Assembly: GCA_030867875.1 (NCBI GenBank)
Contig: JAOWCC010001589.1
Location: 82,049,537 to 82,113,536, forward strand
Length of the DNA: 64,000 bases
Direction: 5' to 3'
Source: Actinernus sp. WN-2022
Lineage: Eukaryota; Cnidaria; Anthozoa; Actiniaria; Actinernidae
Shown here piece by piece: positions 1 through 11,504 of this stretch. Made by a program: the position numbers and the translations under genes. Below the pieces are notes generated by a model, which made no database searches, was not told the DNA's origin, and saw nothing but the letters and a program-made list of their open reading frames with translations. Every line of letters starts with the position of its first letter. Position 1 is the stretch's first letter.

Positions 1-999
1 GCTGATCGTAATTTTAGGGGTTGAAATTGGCATTTTAGCTGTCCAAGTTTTAAGACAAATTATCCTTCTAATTAAAATAGACACAAATCGATTGTAAATA
101 ATTTGCTCAGTAATGCAAAGTCCTGCAGGAAACTAGGTATTTAAAGTTTAGGGTATTGAATTTTCAATAGGTGAAGTATTTTTAGAGTATATTCTCACCC
201 CCCTCACCCCCCGATTTTATACTGCCATATCAAAGTATATGTGCCATTTGGTACATAATATGAGAAAGCACCAGTAGAAGCCGAAGTGACAAATGCAATG
301 CATTATGTAAGGTATGCCAGCCCTGCCAGTATCCACACCACAAGAAAAGAAGGGGCTCTTCAAACTCCATATCCTCATGCAATGAGACAGATTGTTTTGA
401 TGTTTTTTGGCTGAGAGACCTATCAAATTATTGGAATTACCATAGCTAGTTCTTGCGTGTTTAATATCCATATGAAAATCAAAAGAATAATCAACACTTT
501 CTGATATATACGATACTGTATAAATCCTATTTTTAACAACTTTTCTTTCTGTTGATTTTCAAGTTCAGTGAAATGGTTATAAGGCTGAAAAGAATCAAGG
601 GGCTTGATTAGTAACTCACAATGTTAGTTGAGTCATTGCAAGAGTACACATTTTCATTGTCTGGGATAATGCTATCCACCCGATAAATCCTTATCCAGTG
701 GATAACTGTTATAAACCTTTCATCTGATATATAGGGATGATTTTTTCCGGTGGATACCATTATTAACCTTTTGAACAACTGGACCCAGGTCTGAAAAGGA
801 CCTAGGTCTGGAAATCATATTTTATGGTCTGAAATAGGGTAAGGTAGGGTATTGGACCCGGGCACCACACCCACCCAAATGTTTGCAGTCTGCAGAGCCA
901 GCAATGCAGACTACCAACAAAGTTAATAAATCATATAAATCAATCTCAAGCTTATATAATAATTATTATTATTATTAATTAATATTATTCAAGAGATGT
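1..999. other. Intergenic sequence, no gene recognised
   Basis: AT-rich sequence with short low-complexity runs, including an ATT-type microsatellite near 961-985. Short open frames on both strands show no recognisable domain and are not bounded by convincing splice sites. I see no RNA gene here. Confidence 0.5.
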
Positions 1000-1652
1000 T
1001 TAAAGTGCCTATAACCCCAAATTTGAAGTATTTTTAATAAATTCTTTACATCCTTCTTATCAATAATTCGAAGAGAAAAAAAGGAAAAAAGTAAGAGTTC
1101 GACCTTATTTCTGGGGTCAAACATTGTAAAACAACCCGATTTGGGCACCCTGTCCCAAATGGCCGTCAGCTGGAGTCTGGAAGTAGACTGGGAACGAAAC
1201 CGGAAAGCAACGTCATAGTAGTGAGAGAAAGCGAACAACCAACAACAAAGATAGATAAAAACAGGGCGAACCGAGCGAATAACTCGATTTGAAATGCCAA
1301 ACAGATGTGTATTTGGGGGCTGTAGGAATGAGCCAGACTCAAAAAGGATAGCTCTAACACAATGTCCCGTTTTTAAGCGATGATCGGCCAGAAGCAAAGA
1401 AGAGAAGACGCCAGTGGTTGAGGTTCGTGCGAACAAAGCGAGCGAAGTGGGAACCGACGAAGAACGTTTGTTTGGTTCACTCCAAGCCGGAAGACTTTAT
1501 AAGATTTTCTTTAGTCCTTGACTCTACGCCAAGACTGAAGTCGGTTGAATATGGAGTTGTTCCTATTCCATCAGTCCATGCCATCGAAACCGATTTAAGC
1601 CATTCTCCGATTTTGGTAAGTGCTTTTGTATTTAGTTTGAATGGCAATACAG

Positions 1653-1734
1653 ATTTATACAGTAGCCTCCTAGTCCTATAGCCCCGGAATGGAGTGAAAT
1701 GGAAGCGCTACAAAACGGCTACTATAGGAGGCTA
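1653..1734. mobile_element. Very short TAGCC-end MITE inside the THAP gene intron
   Basis: Inverted ends TAGCCTCCTA (from 1663) and TAGGAGGCTA (to 1734) enclose a short spacer. The 9-mer GCAATACAG occurs exactly at 1644-1652 and 1735-1743. Ten extra bases separate the left 9-mer from the inverted repeat, so the exact left border is uncertain. The ends match the TAGCCT family seen at 17990, 24372, 40723 and 62480. Confidence 0.5.
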
Positions 1735-2490
1735 GCAATACAGTGGAACCTGCATGTATAAAGAAGTTCCTAGGGAAAGGAAGAAAACTTCATTATGACC
1801 GGGTTCCACGTACTGAACATTGTTTTCACCACAAGTGTATTAGACTAAGAGAGTGCATGTTTTTAGTATGAGGGAAATAACAGTGAATAAATCAGACAAC
1901 TTTCTTTAGATGACACCTGCACCTATGGACAGGACACCATGCTTAACAAGCAGCCAAGGGCAGAAGCAACCAAGAAGAGACAACAAAGGATGACTTCAGC
2001 TCCAGGTAATTCAAATTGTTTTGTATAAAATATTTTTTTGCACAAAAGAAACTATTCAAATTCTGAAAATATTCAAACAAATTCGAGTCTGTGCTAATCA
2101 CACCTTCTGTGTTTGTCCTCCAATAACACCTACATGTAGCTCTTGCTCAAGCAGTGCATATACACCTACATGTATCAAACTGTTGGACATGTCATATAAA
2201 GGTATACTGCTTGTTTAGTCTTTCGAGACTAAACAAAATATTAAAATACCAGCTGGAAACGTATAATATTACACTGTAAGTTTGTATTTAAAACGAAACC
2301 AGTGCTTTATTTACCATAAACCAATATATATATATACCCATAACTAACTTAATAATAATTGTTATTTTTCTATTTTAGTGCCAGAAGTTCCAGTTCCACT
2401 TGCTGTGAGGCCAGAAATTCCAGTTCCACCTGCTGTAAGGCCCACAAAAACCAAGGCAAAACCCCATTGCTCAGTGTGCAAGAAACCTAT

Positions 2491-2625
2491 GAAATTAAAA
2501 TTAATTAAATTCTTAATCTCTAAATTATATATTGTTTCTTTTTTTGAATTTATTTGTGGAACTCTGTAAACTAGCTTGTAGCTAAGTATGTCCTCCTCAT
2601 TAAATAAAGTATTGTGTAAACCTAT
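2491..2625. mobile_element. 127-bp insertion with exact 8-bp target duplication
   Basis: AAACCTAT occurs at 2483-2490 and again at 2618-2625. Removing 2491-2625 joins a Cys-x2-Cys coding stretch to a His-x5-Cys stretch in frame, which restores a zinc-knuckle-like C terminus ending at the TGA at 2690. With the insert, translation stops inside it. An 8-bp duplication fits hAT-type and some other DNA transposons. The insert has no clear terminal inverted repeat and is very AT-rich, so its family is unknown. Confidence 0.75.
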
Positions 2626-3716
2626 TAAAGAGCATAAAGGTGTTGTGGATTGTCCAAAGAACAACCCTCGTCCCCTTATAAGTACAGAGTGAACCAGAAA
2701 TGTCTACCAGCTATCTCAGTGATTTGATATTTTATCAATGGACAATCTAGGTAGCAATATATTATACTGTCAACTTCCATAGGCTAATCACTCCTGTGAC
2801 CAGCTCAGTGAAATCGATTGCCCTATTTCATTGGCATGACATCAAAACAAATAGATGAAAGCCGCCATTCTTATTTTATTGGGAAAATTAGCCAATTTGA
2901 AGGAAGGCAATCTATGGCAGAACAGCTTTATTTTGTATGTCTGTTGTTAAAGACGAGTGTTTTGACCCCCTAAGATGGCAGCTGTGTCTATCATGTGACA
3001 CCATAATTAAATAGGGCAATTGAATTTGAGGCTTAAAGGGGCTATGTCACGGTACTATGCATGTATGGAGTCAGTGTTCGATTGGTGGGTTAAAACAGTT
3101 CAACCCCCTCCTTCAATGCTGGATTGAAAGTATGTTCATTATTTTACTTGAATAATGTATATTTACACAATTTATTAGTCATTTTTGAATATTTGCTTTG
3201 ATTTTTACCATCCCACACGTGCACGAGGTTTGTCAGTTCATATGAGAATCTCTGATAATTAGTGTGTCCGGCCCAGACATCTAATTTTACTGTTTTCCAA
3301 TTTACTACTCAAACATTTAAATTTTAATATTATAATCCTATTTTCAAAATTTGTGTAAAATTATAGAAAGGAACACAGGGTGCGATGCAAGTGCTTTCCA
3401 ATAGCCCAGGGCTAGTAGTTTCGCTTGTCAGGGTAGTGATTCCTGTTCACAGGTTGCCTGAATGGACATACATGTATATGGACATACATGTAGGTTAATA
3501 GCCCACATTCGATATATGCTTGACTTCTCACACACAAAGGTTCTGGGGCATAATTAAATTCATTATTGTTATTTCATTAATCACTGCACATTATTCCCCA
3601 GAGCCTTGTATGTGTATTGAATCATTTGTATGTGACCAGTGAAGCCTATATCAAAAGTGGCCAATGGCACTGAAAGTTTGACTGTTCATTGTTGTTCTCC
3701 TCAAAGTTTATATAAG

Positions 3717-4887
3717 TTATGAAGTACTTTCATCTTCATCTTCTTCAAATCCAGTGAAGGTTTCTTTCCCAGCATTGAATTTTGTCCTGATTGTGTCATA
3801 TGCACATGCTAGTAGAGGAATTCTATTGTTGCCCAGATAACCGTAGACTAACTGGATGTACTCTCTGTATGAGACAACTCGTAGAAATCTGTAAATAAAG
3901 AAGTTTATATGTTAGTACCAATTGTTTGATACAGTTGAAGCCCTTTGTGAAACTGCCCGTGTAGTTGTAGGTGACCAGCTCCCCTCAGAGACCACTCTCA
4001 TAATTAAGTGACCACCGTGCGTACCACCACCTTTGGAATTTTTCTTTGTTTTTAAACTCTTGTAAGTAACTACTCCAGAGACATGATCCCAGACTGTGCA
4101 ATGAGTCAACTAAATATAAATATGCACTAGCATTTTGCAACAATATTCTTATTATATCTGACATTCATGCTGTTACAGTAGAGTAGTACAGTATTGTATA
4201 CTGTGATATCAGTCGCATTATATATGTATCCCCATGGGTGTGGTGTGTGCAAGCTCTCATAAGCGAGCAACTACTCCTGATTCCAGTTCTGACTAGTTAT
4301 GAGCACCTTTTCCTGATTCCCAGTGTGGTTGCTTACGAGAGCTACTATTTTTAATTAACATGCACGATAGATCAAAATACTCTGATAAACCTTCCACTTT
4401 CCTGGTCAGACTAAACATGGAACTGTGTTCATTGATTTCAATTCATACCTTGGTCATTATTGAGCATTATTAATGCTCGCGGACTCGCTCGTTCGAGATA
4501 CGATACGAAAACCTCGTGAATAAAAACGATATCAAGCTCTTAACATGTAATAATCTCTATATATGATTGTTGCGATTGGAAGGATCACTGGATTCTTTTG
4601 GCATCCTGCATTGCTGCAATGCCGGTTTTTTTGGGAGACCACGGCCACGGGAAGCGATAACTTATTTTAATTTTGGACAGTTTAACTCACCAGCTTTTCC
4701 TTGCTTCGAGGCCTTCCACTGAACCGATTCTGGAGGTCTCCATCTGTACTCTTGTAACCCATTCTTCATCGGCGAGTGGCTCATCCACGCCGGCAGATTC
4801 TTCTGCTTCAAGCTCATAGTTGATAAAATTTAGCTCGGAATTGTCCGATGAACAACTGTCTTCAGATTCGGAGCCTGACGAAGACAT
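3717..4887 (-). pseudogene. P2X7-like C-terminal-domain gene, middle exon missing
   Basis: The first coding exon runs from the ATG at 4887 to about 4692. It encodes an acidic serine-rich N terminus beginning MSSSGSESED and ends before GTGAGT. The last exon, 3888-3717, follows a TTTACAG acceptor and encodes FLRVVSYREYIQLVYGYLG, then an Arg-x-Pro segment, an AYDTIR motif and an acidic tail, then TAA. This fits the C-terminal part of the P2X7 intracellular zinc-binding domain that is common as stand-alone, repeat-associated genes in cnidarians (family recalled, not searched). The expected cysteine-rich middle is not found in the 800-bp gap. Joining the two exons directly creates a TGA at the junction. 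I therefore read this as a deletion derivative. It sits just inside the right end of the 1004-5177 element. Confidence 0.6.
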
Positions 4888-5181
4888 TTTGTCAAAAAGT
4901 CCAGCAGAAAATTACAGAACTTACGACGCAAATAAGAAAGAACGAACCAAAAGTACATGAGAGAAGCCTTTATCACGTGACATGGCTCCCTACTATGACG
5001 TACCTAGTCCCAGACCCCACCAAGTCGCTAAGATGACGGTAAAAGTTCACGGCTCTCATCTTTGAAAAGCCGTAAAAAAAAGAGAAATGCTTTAAAACCA
5101 TTAATTTTTTCGGGAAGTTGCATAGAATACTTCTAAGTTTGATCTGAAAGCGTAACTTTTTTGGGGTTATAGGCACTTTAA

Positions 5182-7840
5182 AGGAATACAGAGATTGCTA
5201 GGGGCAATGATTACACCAGGGAATGAGCCAGGCTGCACCATTGTACCATTCCCGCTTTAAAAACACAGTTGTCCCTTGGAAAAATATGATGATGGTCAAA
5301 TTGTCTCACTTAATGTCTGCTTCCAAAGGAAATTAAATGCCAGGTCACTTGCAAAAGGGCCAAATTGTCCCTTCTGGTTCAATCTCTGTTACACCAATGA
5401 TCAAACATTTGATAAAAATGTGATTATTTCATCAAAGAAACTAGCCTTACATCATTTGCACTAAACAATTTTGGGTGAAGGGGGGGAGAGAGAATATTGC
5501 CTTTTGAGTTAACCATTTTTGGGTCAGTATTTGTAGATATGCTTTCTTTTGTTCACAGGCAGGCCCAAGCTTCTATTATGGTTCAAATCGCTAATTAATA
5601 TAATTTGTATTGATTTCTTGTTGTTGAACAAATTAAAGGGGCCTTAGTTATAAACTGCAAAATACCCTGCCACTCAATTTCAAAAGATCACTCATGAAAA
5701 TGTGTTATTAATTAACAAAGTAGCAGGGTATTCTGCAGTTAATAATTTGTTTAAGCCGGAGTACCGAATCTCTTGCTTTTAACTGATTTTTGGCTCATTC
5801 TAGACTGCAACAAACCCTCCCCCCCCCTAAGAAAACTGTAGTCACTGTTACCATGGAATTTTCATCTGACCAACAATACTGGGGGCTCAAAGTTTTTTGT
5901 CGGCCATTTTGGAAACGTTGACGTCGCATTGCTATGGAGCTGGAGGGAATTTTGTTTTGGGGAAAACAGAATTTAAGGCTTTTTAAAGCCTTTTTTTCAT
6001 TTTTAGAGTGCTGGAGGACATCATTAAGTCTGATGAGAGCTTGAATCAGTACTTTCTCGAAGAACTGAGTCTGTGCCTGTTATTGTGATAGAGAAAGATC
6101 CTCATTTTCCACTCGTGAATGGGCCAGGACGTCTTCTGTCACTTTAGCGTGAGCTTTATAAATGGAGGTCTGGAGCCACCTATCCTAGCTTTTTTGGAAT
6201 ATTGGACAACATTTACTTGCCATTGATTCCAATATGAAGCTATTAGGTCGAAATGGCTTTAGACTTAGAATATATTTTGAAGAATGAAGATGGGGGAAGG
6301 GCCATGCCGCTGTTTGGTAGGATTTCCCGGCATGCTTTGCGGTCATTATGGATGAATTTAGCTTGCTGTGAAGTGCTTGTGGACAGAATGGCTTGGTGCT
6401 GGGCAAGTTTAGGTGTTGGGAGACAGAAAGTGAGGTTAGTGCAAACATGAAACTCTAAATTTTATGTGAAATATGCATTTTTGTGAGAAAATTTAGAATC
6501 TGAGGGAAAATATTTTTTTCTGTAACTGTCATTTTAGTCCCTTTTTCTGAAGTGAAATAATGTCAACTATAGTTAACTTATGCAAAGTAAGGGGGATTTA
6601 GATGAAATTATTCATTTTTAATATGCCTAATGCAGTTCAATAGGATCATTGGTGTATACATTAAGGTGTGTGGGAATCTCAGGGCATTGCTCTTTGAACT
6701 TAGTCAGATTTATACCCTCAAAGCAAGTAACCAGTAATAGTGCCATATGGCACTCTTGGGGCTTAAAGGGTTAAAGGCTGTCTTAAACTGCTTGAGGTTG
6801 TTGTGGCTAAAACAATAGGCTGATTATTGTTTTTAAGCCGAATTTTAGGCGATAAGCACTCATACACCACAGGTAGCCCAAGCTATATAAATGGATTTTT
6901 TTAATAGCATTCGTATGGAGTTTTTAGTTTTCTATTTTCAACAAAATTCTTGGACAAAAATCTTTCGGTGTTTCTAAGCTATGTCTGCACAAATTTTAAA
7001 CGAATTTCAGCAACGTTTTACCTCGCTATCCTTCTCTATGTTGTTATATTTACACGGCAAACAAACGAGCAAACTATAACTTCAGCACTCAAAAGGATTG
7101 ATGAGCAGAACCAAACATACACAAGCCATATACTTAAGTTGCTCAAAAAGATCAAGAAAGTGTAAATAAAACCTCCTAGTTTGGGTTAACAATTCACCCG
7201 TTATCTCGAGAAATCTGTAAATTTGTAAACTAAGTTCTGCTCTTTTCGAACCAAAATGTCCTCCCCGGAAAACAACAAGAGCTCAATTAACTTCTTGTTA
7301 GAGCGGTTTAAACTTTTTTGATGATTGATTAATCGATTAAATGTGTGACATAAAGACATAAACCATCAACACTTACATGAAATTGTTGGACAAAGCAACG
7401 TTAAGCCTCAAATTTTGACCTCTTTTTGTCCCTAACTAAATAGCGTTCACGCTGAACTGAACAATTTACGGGAAGCGTTCACTCCGTTGCTATGTGACGT
7501 CATACTGTCTACATGACTCTCCAGGAATGCTGATTGGGTAAGCAATTGAGACGCCCCCTCCCTCCTGGTTGTGCATATTAAATACCTGATACGAGCGAGG
7601 TTTCTCGTCTTCTCTTCTGCTTTTCAACACAATTAACTCTGCCAGCATCGATCTCGCTATGCCATTTGTAGTATATATCGTTTTGTGTCTTTTTTAGCTA
7701 CGAATTTCTCACTCTCGCGCTTGATCAAGATGTAAATTGTTTCTTTGGAGCTGGTTTCATTTTGAACGCTTTCTTTCGAAGAAAAATGGTCAGCTTTTGA
7801 TGAATATCTTGACATTTTGGTAAACAAAGATTTCTCGCCT
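5182..7840. other. Intergenic sequence with one small MITE
   Basis: No gene was recognised. The stretch contains the MITE at 5648-5745. A lone left end at about 6867-6887 begins CACCACAGGTAGCCCAAGC and matches the end of the foldback element at 14174-15012. An A/T-rich segment with a TATATA-like string lies near 7670. Short open frames here have no domain match that I can name. Confidence 0.45.
5648..5745. mobile_element. 98-bp MITE with AACTGCA(A/G)AATACCCTGC ends
   Basis: The left end reads TTATAAACTGCAAAATACCC and the right end is its inverted complement with two mismatches, continuing to CCCTGC. The interior is only about 50 bp. A related single end (TGCAGAATACCCTGCC followed by similar interior sequence) occurs at about 46956, so this is a family. 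No certain target duplication could be chosen, because the flanks are themselves palindromic TTAT/ATAA. Confidence 0.6.
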
Positions 7841-7926
7841 TTAGCTAGCCAGTGGCGCGCGCGACAATCACACCATCTTCTGTCACGATGTGATCACGTG
7901 GCGGGCAACATTGGAATTTGATGACT

Positions 7927-8090
7927 GCCACGTGACCCTGAATCAGCGAATGAGAGCGTGTGTTGTGTCTGGAAAACTTATGGCTATGTAACAATATGTT
8001 TTGTTTGTCGTGTTTAGTTAGATTGTTACATAGCCATAAGTTTTCCAGACACAACACACGCTCTCATTCGCTGATTCAGGGTCACGTGGC
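7927..8090. repeat. Perfect 69-bp inverted repeat with 26-bp loop
   Basis: Arms 7927-7995 and 8022-8090 are exact reverse complements over all 69 positions, beginning GCCACGTGACCCTGAATCAG. The tips contain a CACGTG E-box. Identical arms suggest very recent formation or active conversion between the arms. The right arm abuts a LINE remnant. Confidence 0.9.
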
Positions 8091-8216
8091 AAAAGCTTGT
8101 AAACAGGGTGAATTTAAGCATCTCTCTACGTTCGATGGATAACTCACTTAATCTTATTACTTATCAGATTCCTAACGGTCAAGACCCCGCTGTGTTACCA
8201 AAATAGTTATTTTATA

Positions 8217-8423
8217 AGAGCTTCCCGAACTTGGAATACACTTCCACACAAACTGCGTAAATCAGATATCTCTTTACCTAAGTTTAGATCATTACTATTT
8301 AAATATTACGTGTCTGCCATCACTTCTGTATTTGACATCGAGAACCCTAGGTCTTGGAAGTCTGTATGTCTGAAATGTCACCAGGCAAGACAGTTAACCG
8401 CACCTCTCAAATGCTGCTTTTAG
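8217..8423 (+). pseudogene. LINE reverse-transcriptase ORF2 C-terminal remnant
   Basis: The frame reads RASRTWNTLPHKLR, then LPKFRSLLFKYY, an ENPRSWKSVCLKC cysteine motif and a final KCCF before TAG. This is the typical extreme C terminus of non-LTR retrotransposon ORF2 proteins, with the RxxRxWNxLP block, the FKSLL helix and the terminal Cys motif. Upstream bases from about 8141 resemble the preceding segment but are in a different frame. Only the 3' end is present, as expected from 5' truncation during target-primed insertion. The 3' border is unclear. Confidence 0.65.
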
Positions 8424-9166
8424 GTTGAAATAAGTATTGTAATTAGATCATTTATTGTAATTTCATGAGGAGCTTAGCTCGACTCGTATGACGTCAGCAG
8501 ATAATTAGATTACAGAGCAAAATCTTTCATCGACAACTGTCAACACGAGCACAGCGTGTTCATGAATGTGCCGTTGTGGTTTGCCTATCTGTCAACAAAA
8601 TTGAACTTTTATATAATTGTAATAAGAGTTTGTTAATACATTACCAGAGGTCAGAAAAAAGCATTTCAGCGGCAAATTGAGCTCATTTGAGACGAGATGT
8701 ATAATCTCCCGCTCCAGCTTCGCTCCCATACAGCTAAAAAGCACTGGTTTGCTCAATCAAGCCATGTACGTGGGGAAGAGTGTTGGAATTTCTGAAGAAT
8801 ACGTCTTTTGAACATCTCAAGGACGAAATTCGCTCTGTGAATGCGGCGTATTGGTGGCGGGAAAATGGGGAGTCTGTACCCGAAGACTGGTTCGGGCAAA
8901 AACTTCGCGCTGAACAGAGGTAGGAGGATTGCTGAAGCCGCCAATAGTGGCATTGGTCAATAATTACGATCCAGGAAATTACCAAGCTTTAGTGAGCCAT
9001 CCAGGGCAGGACAAGACGTCGAAGACCAAGATATATTTTTTTATTATTCTTATTTATACTTATTATTCTACCGCGGGAGAATGAGCTATTCAAGCATTAG
9101 CCGCCAAACGCCAGTGACCTACCTATAAACACCCCAGGAAGAGGCCTGTGACAAACAAAATATGAT

Positions 9167-9217
9167 CGAGTCTCGGAGATGTTTTAGGCTAATAGCCTAA
9201 AACATCTCCGAGACTCG
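9167..9217. repeat. Perfect 24-bp inverted repeat, 3-bp loop
   Basis: The arms are exact reverse complements. The left arm begins CGAGTCTCGGAGATG and ends TTTTAGGCT, with AAT at the centre. Transcription would give a long hairpin. Confidence 0.9.
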
Positions 9218-9289
9218 TTTACTCAATCGTTTATAGCGGGAACCATGCACGAGCAGCATGCATGCAGGGGACGAAGGGCTTCTATAAGG

Positions 9290-10680
9290 CACTAGTATTA
9301 TATAATATAGAGTTTTAGTTTACATAGAAAGCAGCATCGCACTGGGGCATTGACTTGCCTGTGTCTTTTTACCTGCCTATAAATTAGGAAGGGCCTCTAG
9401 TATTTTAAGTCGCATATTGTCTTATTTAGTCTTAGTGTACATATAGAGAGCAGCATCGCACTGGGGCATTGAGTTGCCTGTGTCTTAAGCTGCTTATAAA
9501 TCTAGGAAGGGCCTCTAGTATTTTAAGTCGCATATTGTCTTATTTAGTCTTAGCGGTGTACATATAAAGCAGCTTCGCACTGGGGCATTGACTTGCCTGT
9601 GTCTTAAGTTGCTTATAAATTAGGAAGGGCCTCTCGTATTTTAAGTCACATGTTTTATTTAGTCTTAGTGAACATAGAAAGCGGCATCGCACTGGGGCAT
9701 TGACTTGCCTGTGTCTTAAGCTGTTTATAAATTAGGAAGAGCCTCTCGTATTTTAAGTCAAATGTCAGTTTTATTTAGTCTTAGTGAACATAGAAAGCAG
9801 CATCGCACTGGGGCATTGACTTGCCTGTGTCTTTAGCTGCTTATAAATTTGGAAGAGCCTCTCGCATTTTAAGTCAAATATTTTATTTAGTCTTAGTGAA
9901 CATAGTAAGCAGCATCGCACTGGGGCATTGACTTGCCTGTGTCTTTAGCTGCTTATAAATTTGGAAGAGCCTCTCGCATTTTAAGTCAAATGTTTTATTT
10001 AGTCTTAGTGAACATAGAAAGCAGCATCGCGCCGGGGGGGGGGACTCTCCATAACAGTAGACGGGGGTGATCGTCGGCAAAATCAATTTTAACCGTAAGG
10101 GATAGCACATTGGGTGTGGTCAACAGCAAATTTACCCCTAAGAGATAGCACATTGGGTGTGGTCGAAGAAATTTTTAACCCTAAGAGATCATAGCAATAA
10201 AACAAACACATTTTCAGTTTTCCTGAATTTTATTACGGTCCTTAAGACACCGCCATCGAGCGCATCTCTTTTCTGGTGACTGTTGAGAGTGCTGTCATCC
10301 AGTCTTCAAGTCCGGCTTTTTTTTGGATAGGATGATCAGTTTCAGTTGACTGTGTGGTTTACTGTAATATAAGTTCCGGGCCACCATTAGCGTGAGACCC
10401 CCTAAGGGATAGCAGACTCTTTGAACACCCCTAAGGGATAGCAGATGGTAGAATTTTATACCCTAAGGGATAGGACGATCACCCCCGTCTACTGTTATGG
10501 AGAGTCCCCCCCCCGGGAGCATCGCACTGGGGCATTGACTTGCCTGTGTCTTTAGCTGCTTATAAATTTGGAAGAGCCTCTCGTATTTTACGTCAAATGT
10601 TGTATTTAGTCTTAGTGAACATAGAAAGCAGCATCGCACTGGGGCATTGACTTGCCTGTGTCTTTGGTTGCTGTGTCTTG
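9290..10680. repeat. 112-119 bp satellite, about eight copies, interrupted
   Basis: The landmark CGCACTGGGGCATTGAC recurs with spacings of about 119, 119, 112, 116, 112 and 112 bp. After an inserted MITE (10032-10516) it recurs twice more, 112 bp apart. Units contain CTTGCCTGTGTCTT and TTATAAAT. Apparent open frames across the array are by-products of the repeat, because the period is not a multiple of three and the frame drifts. Function unknown. Confidence 0.85.
10032..10516. mobile_element. G-run-ended MITE inserted in the satellite
   Basis: The ends are inverted: a G-run followed by ACTCTCCATAACAGTAGACG on the left, and its complement ending in a C-run on the right. The inverted match is about 40 bp long. 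The satellite word AGCATCGC lies on both sides (10023-10030 and 10518-10525), so the insertion duplicated 8-9 bp of its target. The interior carries copies of a CCCTAAGGGATAGCA-like word. Related elements are at 60182-60677 and 61924-62346. Confidence 0.8.
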
Positions 10681-10888
10681 GTTTCGTAAACATTTTGCGC
10701 GTGAAATTTGCACATGCGTGCACCGGCATCACTAATACTGAGACGCATGCACAGGGATTTGCCGCAGTATGGACTCGAATAGTCAAGCTAGTTTGTGATC
10801 CTCATACATCGAAAGATAAAATACCCTACAGTATAACAAAAATAGATATAGTTAAAAGCGCCGTTTTTCTTCTGATCCATGTATGATA

Positions 10889-11502
10889 CCGTATTTCCTC
10901 GAATAAGCTCCCTTCCTTGATTAAGCGCCCACTCCGGCCCGTCCCCCAAAACGAATATAGATAAAGACTGGTTGGTGCATAATGTATCAAAGTGTCTCTT
11001 GCCGTAAAAACGTTTAAAGCCCAGACTGTGGAAAACGTTATAATTGTTCTTGTTGATTACTTTTATTTTATCGGCATGGTTGCCAACCAATCAGGAAAAA
11101 AACAAATTCCCTGACTTTTCGCTGACCAGAAAACAATTTTCACTGACGACCATAATAAGACTGTTCACATTCTTCGTCCAAAATAAAAGTCATCAAAACC
11201 CGTAGCCTCCCCTCGCAGATACTTTGAGGCATGAGGGGCCGTCGTGTCAACCTAAAAATATAATTCCGACTTTAACAAGAAATTTCGAATTTCCCTGAAC
11301 AGATTTAAAATTCCCGACTTTTCCCTGACTTTGACATTCCCCCCCCCCCCCCCCCCCTGACTTTTTAATCCTCATCAGTACGGTATTTCACAATTGCGCG
11401 TCCAATAAACGTAAGCGCTCTCACTCGAATAAGCGCCCATCCAAGATTAAGCGCCCCCTTCGGAAAGTGAAATTTAGATTAAGCGCCCTTCGAGGAAATA
11501 TT
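10889..11502. mobile_element. MITE-like element with CGAATAAGCGCCC repeats
   Basis: The left end CCGTATTTCCTCGAATAAGC is matched in inverse by CGCCCTTCGAGGAAATA at the right. Several further GATTAAGCGCCC words lie near both ends. A long C-run (about 11340-11357) sits in the middle. The central 10970-11410 segment looks unrelated to the ends and may be a second insertion. Confidence 0.55.
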
Positions 11503-11504
11503 GC

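Larger units (their letters stand above)
1294..2692 (+). pseudogene. THAP-domain protein gene, frameshifted and interrupted
   Basis: Translation from the ATG at 1294 gives a THAP-type C2CH zinc finger. The first pair is Cys-x4-Cys (CVFGGC). After a one-base frame change near the T-run at about 1370, the frame continues through a basic stretch to KWEP, Cys-x2-His (CLVH) and a final VPIPSV, which fits the AVPTIF-like end of THAP domains. The first exon ends at 1615 before GTAAGT. Further exons are likely at 1910-2005 and 2379-2692. The last encodes proline-valine repeats and a Cys-x2-Cys...His-x5-Cys knuckle, ending at TGA 2690-2692. Exons 2 and 3 join in phase, but exon 1 to exon 2 does not. 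A 127-bp insertion at 2491-2617 also breaks the last exon. THAP domains bind DNA, often as the N-terminal part of transposases. As it stands this gene cannot make a full protein. Confidence 0.72.
1004..5177. mobile_element. TTAA-flanked Kolobok-like DNA transposon with THAP and P2X7-like remnants
   Basis: The ends are inverted copies of AGTGCCTATAACCCCAAA, and each lies directly next to a TTAA (1000-1003 and 5178-5181). Inside, a broken THAP-domain gene starts near the left end on the plus strand and remains of a P2X7-like gene start near the right end on the minus strand, so the two converge. A TTAA target duplication together with a THAP DNA-binding domain is the known combination of the Kolobok superfamily. 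No complete catalytic transposase core is seen, so the copy is probably defective. Four other elements here also have TTAA flanks, three of them with ends starting AGTGC. The assignment to Kolobok is inference; the ends and flanks are seen directly. Confidence 0.7.

Noticed and set aside
975..1436. 153-residue minus-strand frame
   Set aside because: It is antisense to the THAP exon, which has a complete C2CH pattern on the plus strand.
9883..10786. Minus-strand frames with repeated RLFQIYKQLKTQASQCPSAM
   Set aside because: They are satellite artefacts: the period is not divisible by three and frames do not continue through the array.
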